Origin: Halosimplex pelagicum
Lineage (GTDB): Archaea; Halobacteriota; Halobacteria; Halobacteriales; Haloarculaceae
NCBI RefSeq assembly: GCF_013415905.1
Contig: NZ_CP058909.1
Location: 1,922,001-1,986,000, forward strand
Reading direction: 5' to 3'
Length of the DNA: 64,000 bases
Shown: piece by piece, positions 8,862 through 16,891 of the stretch
How positions within the stretch are numbered: position 1 is the first letter of the stretch
Layout of the letters: the number at the start of each line of letters is the position of its first letter
Translations under genes and position numbers: made by a program
Notes under the pieces: model-generated
Database searches by the model: none
What the model was told of the DNA's origin: nothing
Seen by the model: the letters and a program-made list of their open reading frames with translations, nothing else

Positions 8862-8873
8862 GATGATATAGGG
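8862..8873 (-). promoter_or_regulatory. TATA box for the DUF7331-like gene
   Basis: The minus strand reads CCCTATATCATCC in GC-rich surroundings. Transcription would start near 8840, giving a leader of about 15 bases that includes the GAGGTG ribosome-binding site before the ATG at 8824. Confidence 0.6.
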
Positions 8874-8940
8874 GGCCGACCTCGTACGTGATTTCACCTC
8901 GTTTCAGAACCGTTTGTATCCCCTCGTTGTCTGGCGATTT

Positions 8941-8980
8941 AACCGTTCACACGGCGCGTAAACTGGCGTGAACGGTTCAC
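8941..8980. repeat. Nested inverted repeats AACCGTTCAC / GTGAACGGTT
   Basis: A perfect 10-base inverted repeat has arms at 8941-8950 and 8968-8977. The right arm is itself half of a second palindrome, GTGAAC-G-GTTCAC (8968-8980). So GTTCAC half-sites occur three times in 40 bases. It lies about 90 bases downstream of the ppa stop and 68 bases upstream of the TATA box of the DUF7331-like gene. It could be a terminator for ppa or an operator for the small gene. Confidence 0.5.
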
Positions 8981-9068
8981 CGTCGGCGAGGTCGGGGGAC
9001 TGCCGGTCAGGGCGGTCGGGGGACTGTGAGGACGGTTCGAGAGAACGGACGGCCGCGGCCGAGCGGCC

Positions 9069-9602
9069 CTACTGGAACTCCTCGTCGTAGAGGTCCTGGG
9101 CGTGTTCGATGGCGTCGTAGGCGGACTGCTTGTCCTCCCAGCCCAGCGTCTCGACTTCCTTGCCCTCTTCGAGGTTCTTGTAGGTCGCGAAGAACTCGTC
9201 GATCTCGTCGAGTTGCTGCTGGGGGATGTCCTCCAGGTCCTCGATGTGGTCGTAGCGGGGGTCCTCGCTGGGGACGGCGATGACCTTGTCGTCCTGCTCG
9301 CCGTCGTCGTCCATCTTCATCAGGGCGACGGGACGGGCCTCGATGACGCAGCCGGGGAACGTCTGGTCCTCGACGAGGACGAGCACGTCGAAGGGGTCCT
9401 CGTCGTCGTAGTACGACTGCGGGATGAACCCGTAGTCGGAGGGGTAGTGGACGTTCGAGTGGAGCACGCGGTCGAGGACGACGCCGGGGATGTCCTTGTC
9501 GTACTCGTACTTGTTGCGTTCGCCTTTCAGGCACTCGACTACTGCGTAGATCTCCTCGGGCGGGTTCGGTCCAGTCTCGAGGTCTTCCCAGAGGTTCGAC
9601 AT
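9069..9602 (-). CDS. ppa: Inorganic pyrophosphatase, family I
   Basis: Hydrolyses pyrophosphate to phosphate in the cytoplasm and so pulls biosynthetic reactions forward. The 177 residues match the usual family I length. They show the strand YAVVECLKGERNKYEYDKD, the HYPSDYGFIPQ segment and the metal-binding signature DEDPFDVLVLV (about 88-98), with the later acidic ligands in the HIEDLEDIP region. The ATG at 9602 (MSNLWEDLE) fits other archaeal enzymes; a start further up would add an Arg-rich tail. It is divergent from the padR gene. Confidence 0.95.
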   Translation of the reverse strand: MSNLWEDLETGPNPPEEIYAVVECLKGERNKYEYDKDIPGVVLDRVLHSNVHYPSDYGFIPQSYYDDEDPFDVLVLVEDQTFPGCVIEARPVALMKMDDDGEQDDKVIAVPSEDPRYDHIEDLEDIPQQQLDEIDEFFATYKNLEEGKEVETLGWEDKQSAYDAIEHAQDLYDEEFQ

Positions 9603-9705
9603 CACCCGCGAGTCCGCCTGGCGCCGGCAAAGGCCTTTCCGTTTCGTCCGCACGCGCCGCCGCACAACCGGCGGAACTCCCGGGTAGCGGTAGGATTATC
9701 ATTCT

Positions 9706-9715
9706 GTGATATCAC
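9706..9715. promoter_or_regulatory. Palindrome GTGATATCAC between ppa and padR
   Basis: A perfect 10-base palindrome in an AT-rich part of the divergent ppa/padR spacer, about 104 bases upstream of the ppa start and 91 upstream of padR. Palindromes this size occur by chance, so a regulatory role is only a possibility. Confidence 0.3.
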
Positions 9716-9766
9716 TCGGATAAGCGGCCGGCGAGGGGGGGTATCCTCACGGATAACGGAAGAAAG

Positions 9767-9783
9767 TTAACAAGTGTTAAATA
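9767..9783 (+). promoter_or_regulatory. TATA box overlapped by inverted repeat, padR promoter
   Basis: TTAACA-AG-TGTTAA (9767-9780) is a perfect 6-base inverted repeat whose right arm runs into TTAAATA (9777-9783). That TATA-like element lies 23-29 bases before the padR ATG at 9806, so transcription would be leaderless or nearly so. An operator sitting on the TATA box of a PadR gene is the expected layout for negative autoregulation. Confidence 0.6.
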
Positions 9784-9805
9784 GCCAGATGACATTCCAC
9801 TAACC

Positions 9806-10168
9806 ATGTCAGAGGCACAATCGGTGACTGACACCCCCGGAATCGCACGCGAGCTGACCGCGTTCCAGCAGAACATCCTCGTCATTCTCGGCGAAGAGCC
9901 CCGATACGGGCTCGCTATCAAACGTGAACTCGAAGACTACTACGACGACGAGGTCAACCACGGCCGGCTCTACCCCAACCTCGACGACCTCGTCGAGATG
10001 GGCCTGGTCGAGAAGAGCGAACTCGACAAGCGCACCAACCAGTACGCCCTGACCGACGAGGGCTACGAGACGGTGCTCGACCAGCTCTCCTGGGAGTTCT
10101 CGAAGCTCGTCACGAGCGGCGACCGCGCCGACGACCTGCGCGAGCTCGTCGACGCCGTTCAGGAGTAA
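9806..10168 (+). CDS. PadR-family winged-helix transcriptional regulator
   Basis: A 120-residue DNA-binding regulator. The PadR winged helix spans about residues 14-90: the helix QQNILVILGEEPRYGLAIKR, the recognition helix GRLYPNLDDLVEMGLVEK and the wing RTNQYALTDEGYETV. A short C-terminal helix probably dimerises. PadR proteins generally repress a neighbour or themselves; here an inverted repeat overlaps its own TATA box. The stop is one base from the convergent rnhA-operon gene, so the likely targets are itself or the divergent ppa. The effector is unknown. Confidence 0.9.
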   Translation: MSEAQSVTDTPGIARELTAFQQNILVILGEEPRYGLAIKRELEDYYDDEVNHGRLYPNLDDLVEMGLVEKSELDKRTNQYALTDEGYETVLDQLSWEFSKLVTSGDRADDLRELVDAVQE

Positions 10169-10169
10169 C

Positions 10170-10793
10170 TCACTCGCCCAGCGGACAGCGCTCGTCCGCG
10201 ACGGAGAAGGCGACGCGTACCGATTTTTCGACGACCGCACGTTGTTCAGCCGTCGGCCAGGCGTTGCGCGGGTAGTAGTCGGTCAGGAACTCCGAGAGCT
10301 CGTCGGCCGTCGCGTCGTGGATGGGTTTGGCGTAGTGGTTGCCCACGAAATCGGCGAGCGCCGCGACGTTCGCGGCGTGGTCCTCGCCGTGCTCTTCGCG
10401 GACCTCGGCGACGATATCGCGGTTGTAGTCGTCGATATCCTGCCAGTCGTCGCCCTCGCCGGGTCCCGACAGGGGGATCTCGATCCCGCGGTCGATCGCC
10501 TCGACGCGTTCGGTCCTGATCTCGCCGTCTTCGACCCACTCCTCGGGGTGGAGCACGAGCACGTCCCGGGTCTCGTCCTCGCGGACGCGGGCGGTGTAGT
10601 CGTGGTCGGCCAGCCGCTCGTCGCGGTCGACGCGGTAGGCGGCGGCCTCGTCGCGGTCGACGGCCTCGCGGGCGAGCCGCGTCAGCCGCTCGGCCTCGTC
10701 GACGACCGGCTCTGGCGGGATGTCGTCGGGCTCGGCGTCGTCGTCGGCCAGCACGTCCGGGGCTTCGCTGGGGTCTGGTGTCTCGTCGGGCAT
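10170..10793 (-). CDS. RnhA operon protein
   Basis: A 207-residue, very acidic soluble protein that in haloarchaea is found next to the RNase HI gene. The N-terminal 40 residues are low-complexity Asp/Glu/Pro. A conserved body follows (about 50-205) with LVLHPEEWVEDGEI, GIEIPLSGPGEGDDWQDIDD and HYAKPIHDATADELSEFLTD. It starts 30 bases after the rnhA stop on the same strand, so the two form an operon. The function is unknown; context suggests a role linked to RNA-DNA hybrid processing. Confidence 0.8.
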   Translation of the reverse strand: MPDETPDPSEAPDVLADDDAEPDDIPPEPVVDEAERLTRLAREAVDRDEAAAYRVDRDERLADHDYTARVREDETRDVLVLHPEEWVEDGEIRTERVEAIDRGIEIPLSGPGEGDDWQDIDDYNRDIVAEVREEHGEDHAANVAALADFVGNHYAKPIHDATADELSEFLTDYYPRNAWPTAEQRAVVEKSVRVAFSVADERCPLGE

Positions 10794-10823
10794 GGTGTAT
10801 GTCGTCGTGATTCGCGGGGCCGA

Positions 10824-11417
10824 TCAGGCCTCGTCGAGCGCCTCGTTGGCGAGTTCGTCGGCGCGGTCGTTTATCTCCCGCGGAACGTGCTCCAGGGACC
10901 ACTCGTCGAAGCCGGTCAACAGCTCCCGGACGGTGACGCGGTACTCCCGGAGTTCCGGGTCGTTCGTGTCCCACTCGCCGCGGACCTGCTTGACGATGAG
11001 TTCGGAGTCGCCGCGCACGTCGATCTCGTCGAGGCCGTAGTCGCGGGCGACGCTGACGCCCTCGATGAGCGCCTCGTACTCGGCCTGGTTGTTCGTGGCG
11101 CGGCCGATGGTGTGACCGCCCTCGGCGACGATCCCGTCGCCGCCGACGATCACCCAGCCCACCGCCGAGGCCCCGGGGTTGCCCCGGCAGGCGCCGTCGA
11201 AGTAGACGTGCGCGCGGCCGCCGCCCTCGCGGACGATCCCCTCCAGGTCCGCCGGGTTGGCGCCCTGGATCACGACCTTGTCGTCGTAGGCGACGGCGGT
11301 CGCGTCGCCGCGGCTGGCGCGCCAGCGCTCGTGGTCCGTGTTCCCCGACTCGACCTCGACCCCCGCGTCTTCGAGCCGCTCGCGGGCCGCCGCCACGTCG
11401 CACTCGACTGTCGGCAT
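10824..11417 (-). CDS. rnhA: Ribonuclease HI with N-terminal extension
   Basis: Cleaves the RNA strand of RNA-DNA hybrids, for example primers and R-loops. Of 197 residues the first 65 form an extra domain typical of haloarchaeal enzymes and the rest is the RNase H fold. The acidic active-site residues are visible: Asp74 in YFDGACRGNPG, Glu113 in NNQAEYEAL, Asp137 in RGDSELIVKQV and Asp187 in NDRADELAN. It lacks the basic protrusion of the bacterial enzyme, as archaeal type 1 forms do. The gene is divergent from the M48 protease gene and leads the rnhA operon. Confidence 0.93.
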   Translation of the reverse strand: MPTVECDVAAARERLEDAGVEVESGNTDHERWRASRGDATAVAYDDKVVIQGANPADLEGIVREGGGRAHVYFDGACRGNPGASAVGWVIVGGDGIVAEGGHTIGRATNNQAEYEALIEGVSVARDYGLDEIDVRGDSELIVKQVRGEWDTNDPELREYRVTVRELLTGFDEWSLEHVPREINDRADELANEALDEA

Positions 11418-11536
11418 CGTTCACACGTCGGCCGTCCCCGGGCATATGGGTTCGGATCCGCTCGGACCGACCGCGACCGATCCCGCTCCCGCACCGACCG
11501 CTTTTGCCCCGTCGGGCCGAACGTCCGGCCGGTACC

Positions 11537-12472
11537 GTGTCGCTGACCCGACGGCTCGACCGCGCAGCGGGGCTGCCGGCGGCCTACCGACTGATCGACG
11601 CGCTCCTGCTCGCCGTCCTGGCCGCGGCGCTGGCCGCCTGCTACGCGGCCGGGATGGCGCCGGCGGCGGTCGCGGCGGTCGCGCTGGCGAGCGTCGGACT
11701 GGAGTTCGCGGTCGGCCGCGTCGTCACCGACGGCCTCCTCCGCGGGCTCGAACTGGCCGACGAGGCGCCGCCGCGGCTCCGCCGGACCGCGGCCGAGGTG
11801 GCCGCCGACCTGGGCGTCGCGACGCCGTCGGTGGTCGTCGACCGCGAGAGCGCCGGCGGGGTGAACGTCCTCGGCGACGGCGACCGCACGGTCCTCGTCG
11901 CCTCCGCGGCGCTCGCCGAGCGCCTCGACGACGCGGCGCTTCGAGCGGTCGTCGCCCACGAACTCGCCCACCGCTCGCTCGGCCACCTCCACCGAGTTCC
12001 GCTCCGGGCGGGCGTCGCCCACGCGGTCGGGCTCGCAGCGTTCTGGCTCCTCGCGCTTCGGCACCTCCCGCCGGGGGTCGCCGCCGTCGCGGGCGGCGCC
12101 TTCCTCGTCGCCGGCGTCGGCCGCTCGAACGACTTCAACCTCCTGCTGTACGTCCTCGCCAGCGGCGGCGTCGTGGTCCTCGTCCGGGCGCTCGCGGCGC
12201 GGGCGAGCCGGCTGGAGGAGTGTCACGCCGACGACGTGGCCGTCGCCGCGACGAGCGCGACCGACTTCTGCACCGGGCTCTACGCCGTCGGCGCGCTCGG
12301 TGACGACGCCGACGACGCCGTCGCCGGCGGCAGCCCCTTCGGCTCGCGGCGGACGCGCCTGGAACGCCTGACGGCCGAGCACCCGTCGATCGAGTCGCGG
12401 CTGGCCCGGTACGGGCTCGGCCCCGACGAGGTGGCCGAGGGCGCGGGGGTGGAGCGGCCGGCGGACGACTGA
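11537..12472 (+). CDS. M48-family membrane zinc metalloprotease
   Basis: A 311-residue membrane protease of the HtpX/Ste24 type. Two hydrophobic helices come first (about 17-55), then the zinc motif HELAH (about 140-144) with third ligand Glu in EECHADDVAV, and two further membrane segments around 160-210. Family members degrade damaged membrane proteins, with the active site facing the cytoplasm. The GTG at 11537 is preferred; a TTG eleven codons upstream would add a basic tail. It is divergent from rnhA. Confidence 0.85.
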   Translation: MSLTRRLDRAAGLPAAYRLIDALLLAVLAAALAACYAAGMAPAAVAAVALASVGLEFAVGRVVTDGLLRGLELADEAPPRLRRTAAEVAADLGVATPSVVVDRESAGGVNVLGDGDRTVLVASAALAERLDDAALRAVVAHELAHRSLGHLHRVPLRAGVAHAVGLAAFWLLALRHLPPGVAAVAGGAFLVAGVGRSNDFNLLLYVLASGGVVVLVRALAARASRLEECHADDVAVAATSATDFCTGLYAVGALGDDADDAVAGGSPFGSRRTRLERLTAEHPSIESRLARYGLGPDEVAEGAGVERPADD

Positions 12473-12579
12473 GCGCGCGGCCGTCGCCCGAACGACCGCC
12501 GGGCCGCGTTCTCCGGACGGCCGCCGTCGGGTTCCCGCACCGACTCATTGAAGCCCGTGGGGGCGGTACGGTGAAGCGA

Positions 12580-13839
12580 ATGGCGGGCATGCGCCTCGAC
12601 GACTTCATCGAGGACTTCCAGCGCGACGAGGCCGCGGAGAAGCGCCGGCTGGCCGAGGAGAAGTCCTACGAGATCACGGAGTACCTCGACGACGTGGAGC
12701 GGGAGTTCCAGCAGGCCGTCCAGGGCGACTCGATGTTCGGCTCGACGGCACCGGAAGTGTTCGTCGGTCGCTCGGGCTACCCGAACGTCTCGACCGGTGT
12801 GCTGTCGCCGATGGGCGGCGACGCCGACGCCGCCGACTTCGCGACCAGCGGCGACTGGTACAGCCAGGGGTACGGGATCGACGACGTGCTCCAGCGGCGG
12901 ACGGGGATGCTCAACTCGACGCGGTCGGCGAAGGTCGACGTATCGGACGTGTGGGACGGCTTCGTCGGGACACAGCGCGAGGTCGCCATCGCCGACCACC
13001 CCGTCGACGTGGAGGTCGGGCTCGACGGCACGCCCGACATCGACATCTCGCTCGACGACATCTCGACGCCCACGGGGCCACGCGCCCGCGCCACGAACGC
13101 CGACCTGGCGGAGAATCCTCACGTACCGCGACCGGTCGAGAAGACGCTGGAGGACGACGACTGGGCCGCCGAGGGGGCGATGACCTACCTCTACCGCCGC
13201 GGGTTCGACGTGTACGACATCAACACTATTCTCTCGGCGGGCGCGCTGGGCCAGGGCCACAACCGCAAGCTCGTGCCGACGCGGTGGTCGATCACCGCGG
13301 TCGACGACACGGTCGGGAAGTTCCTGCGCGGTGGGCTCCAGCACAGCGACACCGTCGACGAGGTGTCCGTCTGGACGAACGAGTACATGGGCAACCGCTA
13401 CTGGGTTATCCTCGCGCCGGGCAACTGGGAGTTCGAACTCGTCGAGATGAAGGCGCCCGAGAGCGTCTGGAACCCGGCGGCCGACGACTACTACCTCTCC
13501 AGCGCCCACGAGGGCTGGGAGGGCCGGACGGGCTACGTCGAGGAGACCGCCGGCGCCTACTACGCCTCGCGGCTGGCGGTGCTCGAACACCTCCAGGAGC
13601 GCGACCGCCAGGCCAAGGCCCTCGTGCTCCGGGAGGTCACGGACGATTACTGGGCGCCGGTGGGCGTCTGGCAGGTCCGCGAGGGCGTCCGCCACGCCTT
13701 CGACGGCGAACACGGCGTCGCCGAGAGCTTCCGCGACGCGCTCCGGGGGGTACTTCCGCAGGTCCCGGTCCCGCTGGGCCGGCTCCGCCGGAAGTCCAAC
13801 CTCGTCGCCGGCCTCCAGACCTCGATCACCGACTTCTGA
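12580..13839 (+). CDS. nreA: DNA repair protein NreA
   Basis: An archaeal repair protein that works with PCNA; deletion in Haloferax causes sensitivity to DNA damage. The 419 residues begin with a charged helix (MRLDDFIEDFQRDEAAEKR), then the conserved body with RSGYPNVSTGVLSPM, the HNRKLVPTRWSITAVDD region and YWAPVGVWQVREGVRHAF. The last seven residues, QTSITDF, form a PCNA-interacting (PIP) box exposed at the C terminus. Haloarchaeal forms lack an N-terminal zinc motif, as here. Starts at 12571 (GTG), 12580 and 12589 are all possible; the ATG at 12580 is a compromise. Confidence 0.92.
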   Translation: MAGMRLDDFIEDFQRDEAAEKRRLAEEKSYEITEYLDDVEREFQQAVQGDSMFGSTAPEVFVGRSGYPNVSTGVLSPMGGDADAADFATSGDWYSQGYGIDDVLQRRTGMLNSTRSAKVDVSDVWDGFVGTQREVAIADHPVDVEVGLDGTPDIDISLDDISTPTGPRARATNADLAENPHVPRPVEKTLEDDDWAAEGAMTYLYRRGFDVYDINTILSAGALGQGHNRKLVPTRWSITAVDDTVGKFLRGGLQHSDTVDEVSVWTNEYMGNRYWVILAPGNWEFELVEMKAPESVWNPAADDYYLSSAHEGWEGRTGYVEETAGAYYASRLAVLEHLQERDRQAKALVLREVTDDYWAPVGVWQVREGVRHAFDGEHGVAESFRDALRGVLPQVPVPLGRLRRKSNLVAGLQTSITDF

Positions 13840-13954
13840 GTCCCGGTTCTCCGGGGCGCCATCGGCGGGGCGCCACCGCCGGCGCGGCGTCCGACGCGGC
13901 CGCGGGACGTGTCTCGGCGGAAGGGTTTTCGCGCGACCGTTCGTAGCCGTCGGT

Positions 13955-14314
13955 ATGCTCCTCCAGCTGGGGATGCCCGGCGGTCTCGAACTGCTCGTCG
14001 TCCTCGTGATGGGTCTGTTGATGTTCGGCCTCCCGCTGGTCCTCGTCGCCGTCCTCGGCGCGCTGTGGCTGCGGGCGGACGACGACCACGACGAGCGCAT
14101 CCGGCAACTGGAGACGGAGATCGCCCGCCTCCACGCGCAGGTCGGCGACGACGACGGCGCCACCGCCGACGAGTTCACCGACCCCGGCGCCGCCGACCGT
14201 CCGACCGACGACGCCCCCGACTCTCCGACCGACGACGCCCCCGACTCTCCGACCGACGACGCCGCCGACCGTTCGCCCGACGGCGGCCGCGATCCCGACC
14301 GCGACGGCGGGTAA
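13955..14314 (+). CDS. Single-pass membrane protein with acidic repeat tail
   Basis: A 119-residue protein. After MLLQLGMPGG comes a long hydrophobic stretch (about 11-39, with a possible hinge at the Pro), then a charged helix DDDHDERIRQLETEIARLHA and an acidic, Pro-rich tail. The tail holds the repeated unit PTDDAPDS encoded by a 24-base tandem repeat. The layout faintly recalls TatA/B (short N terminus, one helix, amphipathic helix) but the key residues are not there, so I leave it unnamed. Confidence 0.68.
   Translation: MLLQLGMPGGLELLVVLVMGLLMFGLPLVLVAVLGALWLRADDDHDERIRQLETEIARLHAQVGDDDGATADEFTDPGAADRPTDDAPDSPTDDAPDSPTDDAADRSPDGGRDPDRDGG
14201..14263 (+). repeat. 24-base tandem repeat inside coding sequence
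   Basis: Two identical 24-base units beginning CCGACCGACGACGCC lie at 14201-14224 and 14225-14248, followed by 15 bases of a third. They encode the acidic Pro-rich tail of the membrane protein at 13955. This is a likely length-variable site through slippage. Confidence 0.75.
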
Positions 14315-14434
14315 GGTGCTCCTGCGACGCGTCCGCCGGTCGGACGGGTGACGGCGCGGCTGAACGGTCGGTGCCGAAGAAAGGGAAGTCGTACGCGAGG
14401 GCGCTCCGGCGGGGCGAGGTCGCTCCGAGGCCGG

Positions 14435-14578
14435 TCAGGCTATCTCGTCACCGGTCACTGTTTCGTCCGACTGGATCCACGCGCGGTGGTTGTCCACGTC
14501 GTAGATGACGATGTCACCGTTCGCGATCTCGAGTTCGTCGTAGCGGCTCGTCTCGGAGCGAGTTTCGTTGGTTGCCAT
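14435..14578 (-). CDS. 47-residue DUF7331-like protein
   Basis: A short gene, MATNETRSETSRYDELEI then IVIYDVDNHRAWIQSDETV. It aligns without gaps to the C-terminal half of the protein at 8654-8824, sharing Val, the Asp after the aromatic residue, Trp-Ile, Ser-Asp and a following Val. Such proteins are frequent in haloarchaea and of unknown function. The ATG at 14578 is preceded on this strand by AT-rich promoter-like DNA (ATTTAAC near 14645). The 257-base spacer to the next gene holds this promoter and otherwise nothing I can identify. Confidence 0.65.
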   Translation of the reverse strand: MATNETRSETSRYDELEIANGDIVIYDVDNHRAWIQSDETVTGDEIA

Positions 14579-14835
14579 TGTTGTGGTCTACGTTCCGTCG
14601 CTGTCTGTCGGTTCGACGCTATCGGTAGCTACGTCCTATGCCTTGTTAAATGTTACCAATGGTTCGGGTACTGACTCCAGGGCGGTGACGGCGCGGGGTG
14701 GGCGGGAATAAACTCTCGGAAAGTTCCTACCTGTTTACAATGATCGACAGGGCTCGGGCGGCAAATCGGGGAACGACACCTGCGTGGCCGTCGTTGGTCC
14801 CCGCGGCACGGTGGGTGGAGAACGAGAATCCACGT

Positions 14836-16890
14836 ATGCAACGGACACAGCTCTTCGTAGTCGCGTCAGTCGCACTGCTGCTCGCCGCGTCGCCGGTCGC
14901 CGGCGCGGTCACCGACCAGGGGGTCTCCGACCCCGCCGAGACGGGCGCCCTGTCGGGGGCACCCGGTCCGGCGGAGGCGTCCGCCGCGGCGGCCCAGCAG
15001 CAACAACAACAGGACAACGTCACCGGGAACCCCGGGATCGACGTGTCGGTGCCGGACACCGACTTCGTCCCCGGCGCCCAGACCGCGCTGCAGGTCGTCG
15101 TGCTGAACGACGGCAACGTCACCAACGGCTCGCTGTCGAACCCGCAGCTCGAACAGCAGGTGACCACCGCCCGCGCGCTCCGGGTCAGCGTCGGCGAGCA
15201 CGACGCGCCGCTGACGGTCAACACCAACGAGCGCGCCGTCGCGCGCCTGCCCGACGGCTCCTCCGCCCCGGTCGAGTTCCGGATGGAGGTCGACCGCTCG
15301 GCCCAGCCGGGCACCTACCGGCTGCCGATCAACGTCTCGTACAACTACACGCAGTCGATCGACCCCGAGACGAGCGAGTACAACCGCACGAGCACGACGC
15401 GGAACTTCACGGTCGACGTGACGGTCGAGGAGGCCGCGCAGTTCCGCGTGACGGACGTCGAGTCGACGGCCCGGATCGGCGCCACCGGCACGGTCGACGT
15501 GACGATGCGCAACACCGGGACCGCGGTCGCGCGCAACGCCTCGGTCGCGCTCACCTCTCAGAACGCAGATATGACGTTCGGCACGTCGGCCTCGTCGACC
15601 CGCTACGTCGGCGGCGCCTGGGCGCCCGGTGAGACGCGGACCGTCTCCTACCGCGTCAACGCCGCGGAGTCGGCGAGCCGACAGCAGTACGCCTTCGGCG
15701 CCACTGTCAACTACGAGGACGAGGACAGCACGCCGATGGAGTCCAACAGCATCTCGCTGGGCGTCACGCCCGCGCGCGAACAGACGTTCACTATCGTCGA
15801 CAGCGAGAGCGACGTGGCCGTCGACGACGACGGGCCCGTGACGATCACCGTCCGCAACGACGGCCCGATCGACGTGCGCGACGCGTCGGTGTCGGTCACC
15901 TCCGGGAGCCCCGCGCTCACCTTCGGCGGGTCGACCACCGCCAGCGAGTACGTCGGCACCTGGGCCGCCAACGAGACCCGCGAGATCGCCGTCGAGGCGA
16001 CGGCGACGCCCGAGGCCGAGAGCCGCACCTACTCCCTGCAGGCCTCGGTGAGCTACGAGGACGGCGAGGGCGACCCCGGCGAGTCCGGGACGCTCCAGTT
16101 CGGCGTCCGCCCCGACCCCGAAGTTGAGTACGAGTTCGACGCGAGCAACCTCAGTTCGACGCTCCGGGTCGGCGAGGAGGGGACCCTCTCGGGCACGATC
16201 ACCAACGTCGGCGACGCGCGGGCCGACAGCGTCGTGGTCGTCTTCGAGTCCGAGAGCCAGAGCGTCTCGCCGCTCGAACGGGAGTACTCGGTGGGCAACC
16301 TCCGGGTCAACCAGTCCAAGGAGTTCGCCTTCGACGTGGAGGTCAGCGAGTCCGGCGAGGCCGGCCCGAAGCAGTTCACGCTGCGGCCGACCTACCGGAA
16401 CGCCGACGACGAGCGCAGCGAGGCCGAGAGCTTCGACACCCGCCTGCGCGTCCGCCAGCAGCGCGACGCCTTCGACGTGTCGGTCGTCAACGGGACCGTC
16501 GAGCGCGGCGCCGGCCGCGTCCTCGAAGTGACGGTCACGAACGTCGGCGAGGAACCCGTCAGCGACGTGTCGGCGGCGATGTACGCCGACGGTCCGATCA
16601 GCGTCGACGACGGCGAGGCCTACGCCGACGAGATCCCGGCCGGCGAGTCGGAGACGCTCGCCTTCGATATCTCCACCGGGTCGGACGCGCTGACGAAGTC
16701 CTACCCCGTCGAGATGGACTTCCAGTACGACGAGGCCGACGGCGACACGACCCTCTCCAGCGGCTACACCTTCGCCGTCGACGTGACCGAGCCCGAGGAC
16801 AGCGGCGGCGGCCTGCCGGTGCCCGCCGTTGTCGGGGCGCTCGTCGTCCTCGCGCTCCTCGTCGTCGGCTACCTGCGGTACGGCAGGTAA
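14836..16890 (+). CDS. Exported COG1361-type surface protein with C-terminal anchor
   Basis: A 684-residue secreted protein: Sec signal peptide (QLFVVASVALLLAASPVAGA, residues 5-24), a Gln run near 57-62, then at least four Ig-like beta domains of the S-layer/CARDB/NEW3 kind (for example TGTVDVTMRNTGTAVARNAS and GRVLEVTVTNVGEEPVSDVS). A C-terminal membrane helix (VPAVVGALVVLALLVVGYL) and a basic YGR end follow. Many N-x-S/T sites allow N-glycosylation. It ends one base before an RND-type exporter gene; such pairs suggest an extracellular partner of the exporter. The ATG at 14836 is fixed by the signal peptide. Confidence 0.82.
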   Translation: MQRTQLFVVASVALLLAASPVAGAVTDQGVSDPAETGALSGAPGPAEASAAAAQQQQQQDNVTGNPGIDVSVPDTDFVPGAQTALQVVVLNDGNVTNGSLSNPQLEQQVTTARALRVSVGEHDAPLTVNTNERAVARLPDGSSAPVEFRMEVDRSAQPGTYRLPINVSYNYTQSIDPETSEYNRTSTTRNFTVDVTVEEAAQFRVTDVESTARIGATGTVDVTMRNTGTAVARNASVALTSQNADMTFGTSASSTRYVGGAWAPGETRTVSYRVNAAESASRQQYAFGATVNYEDEDSTPMESNSISLGVTPAREQTFTIVDSESDVAVDDDGPVTITVRNDGPIDVRDASVSVTSGSPALTFGGSTTASEYVGTWAANETREIAVEATATPEAESRTYSLQASVSYEDGEGDPGESGTLQFGVRPDPEVEYEFDASNLSSTLRVGEEGTLSGTITNVGDARADSVVVVFESESQSVSPLEREYSVGNLRVNQSKEFAFDVEVSESGEAGPKQFTLRPTYRNADDERSEAESFDTRLRVRQQRDAFDVSVVNGTVERGAGRVLEVTVTNVGEEPVSDVSAAMYADGPISVDDGEAYADEIPAGESETLAFDISTGSDALTKSYPVEMDFQYDEADGDTTLSSGYTFAVDVTEPEDSGGGLPVPAVVGALVVLALLVVGYLRYGR

Positions 16891-16891
16891 G

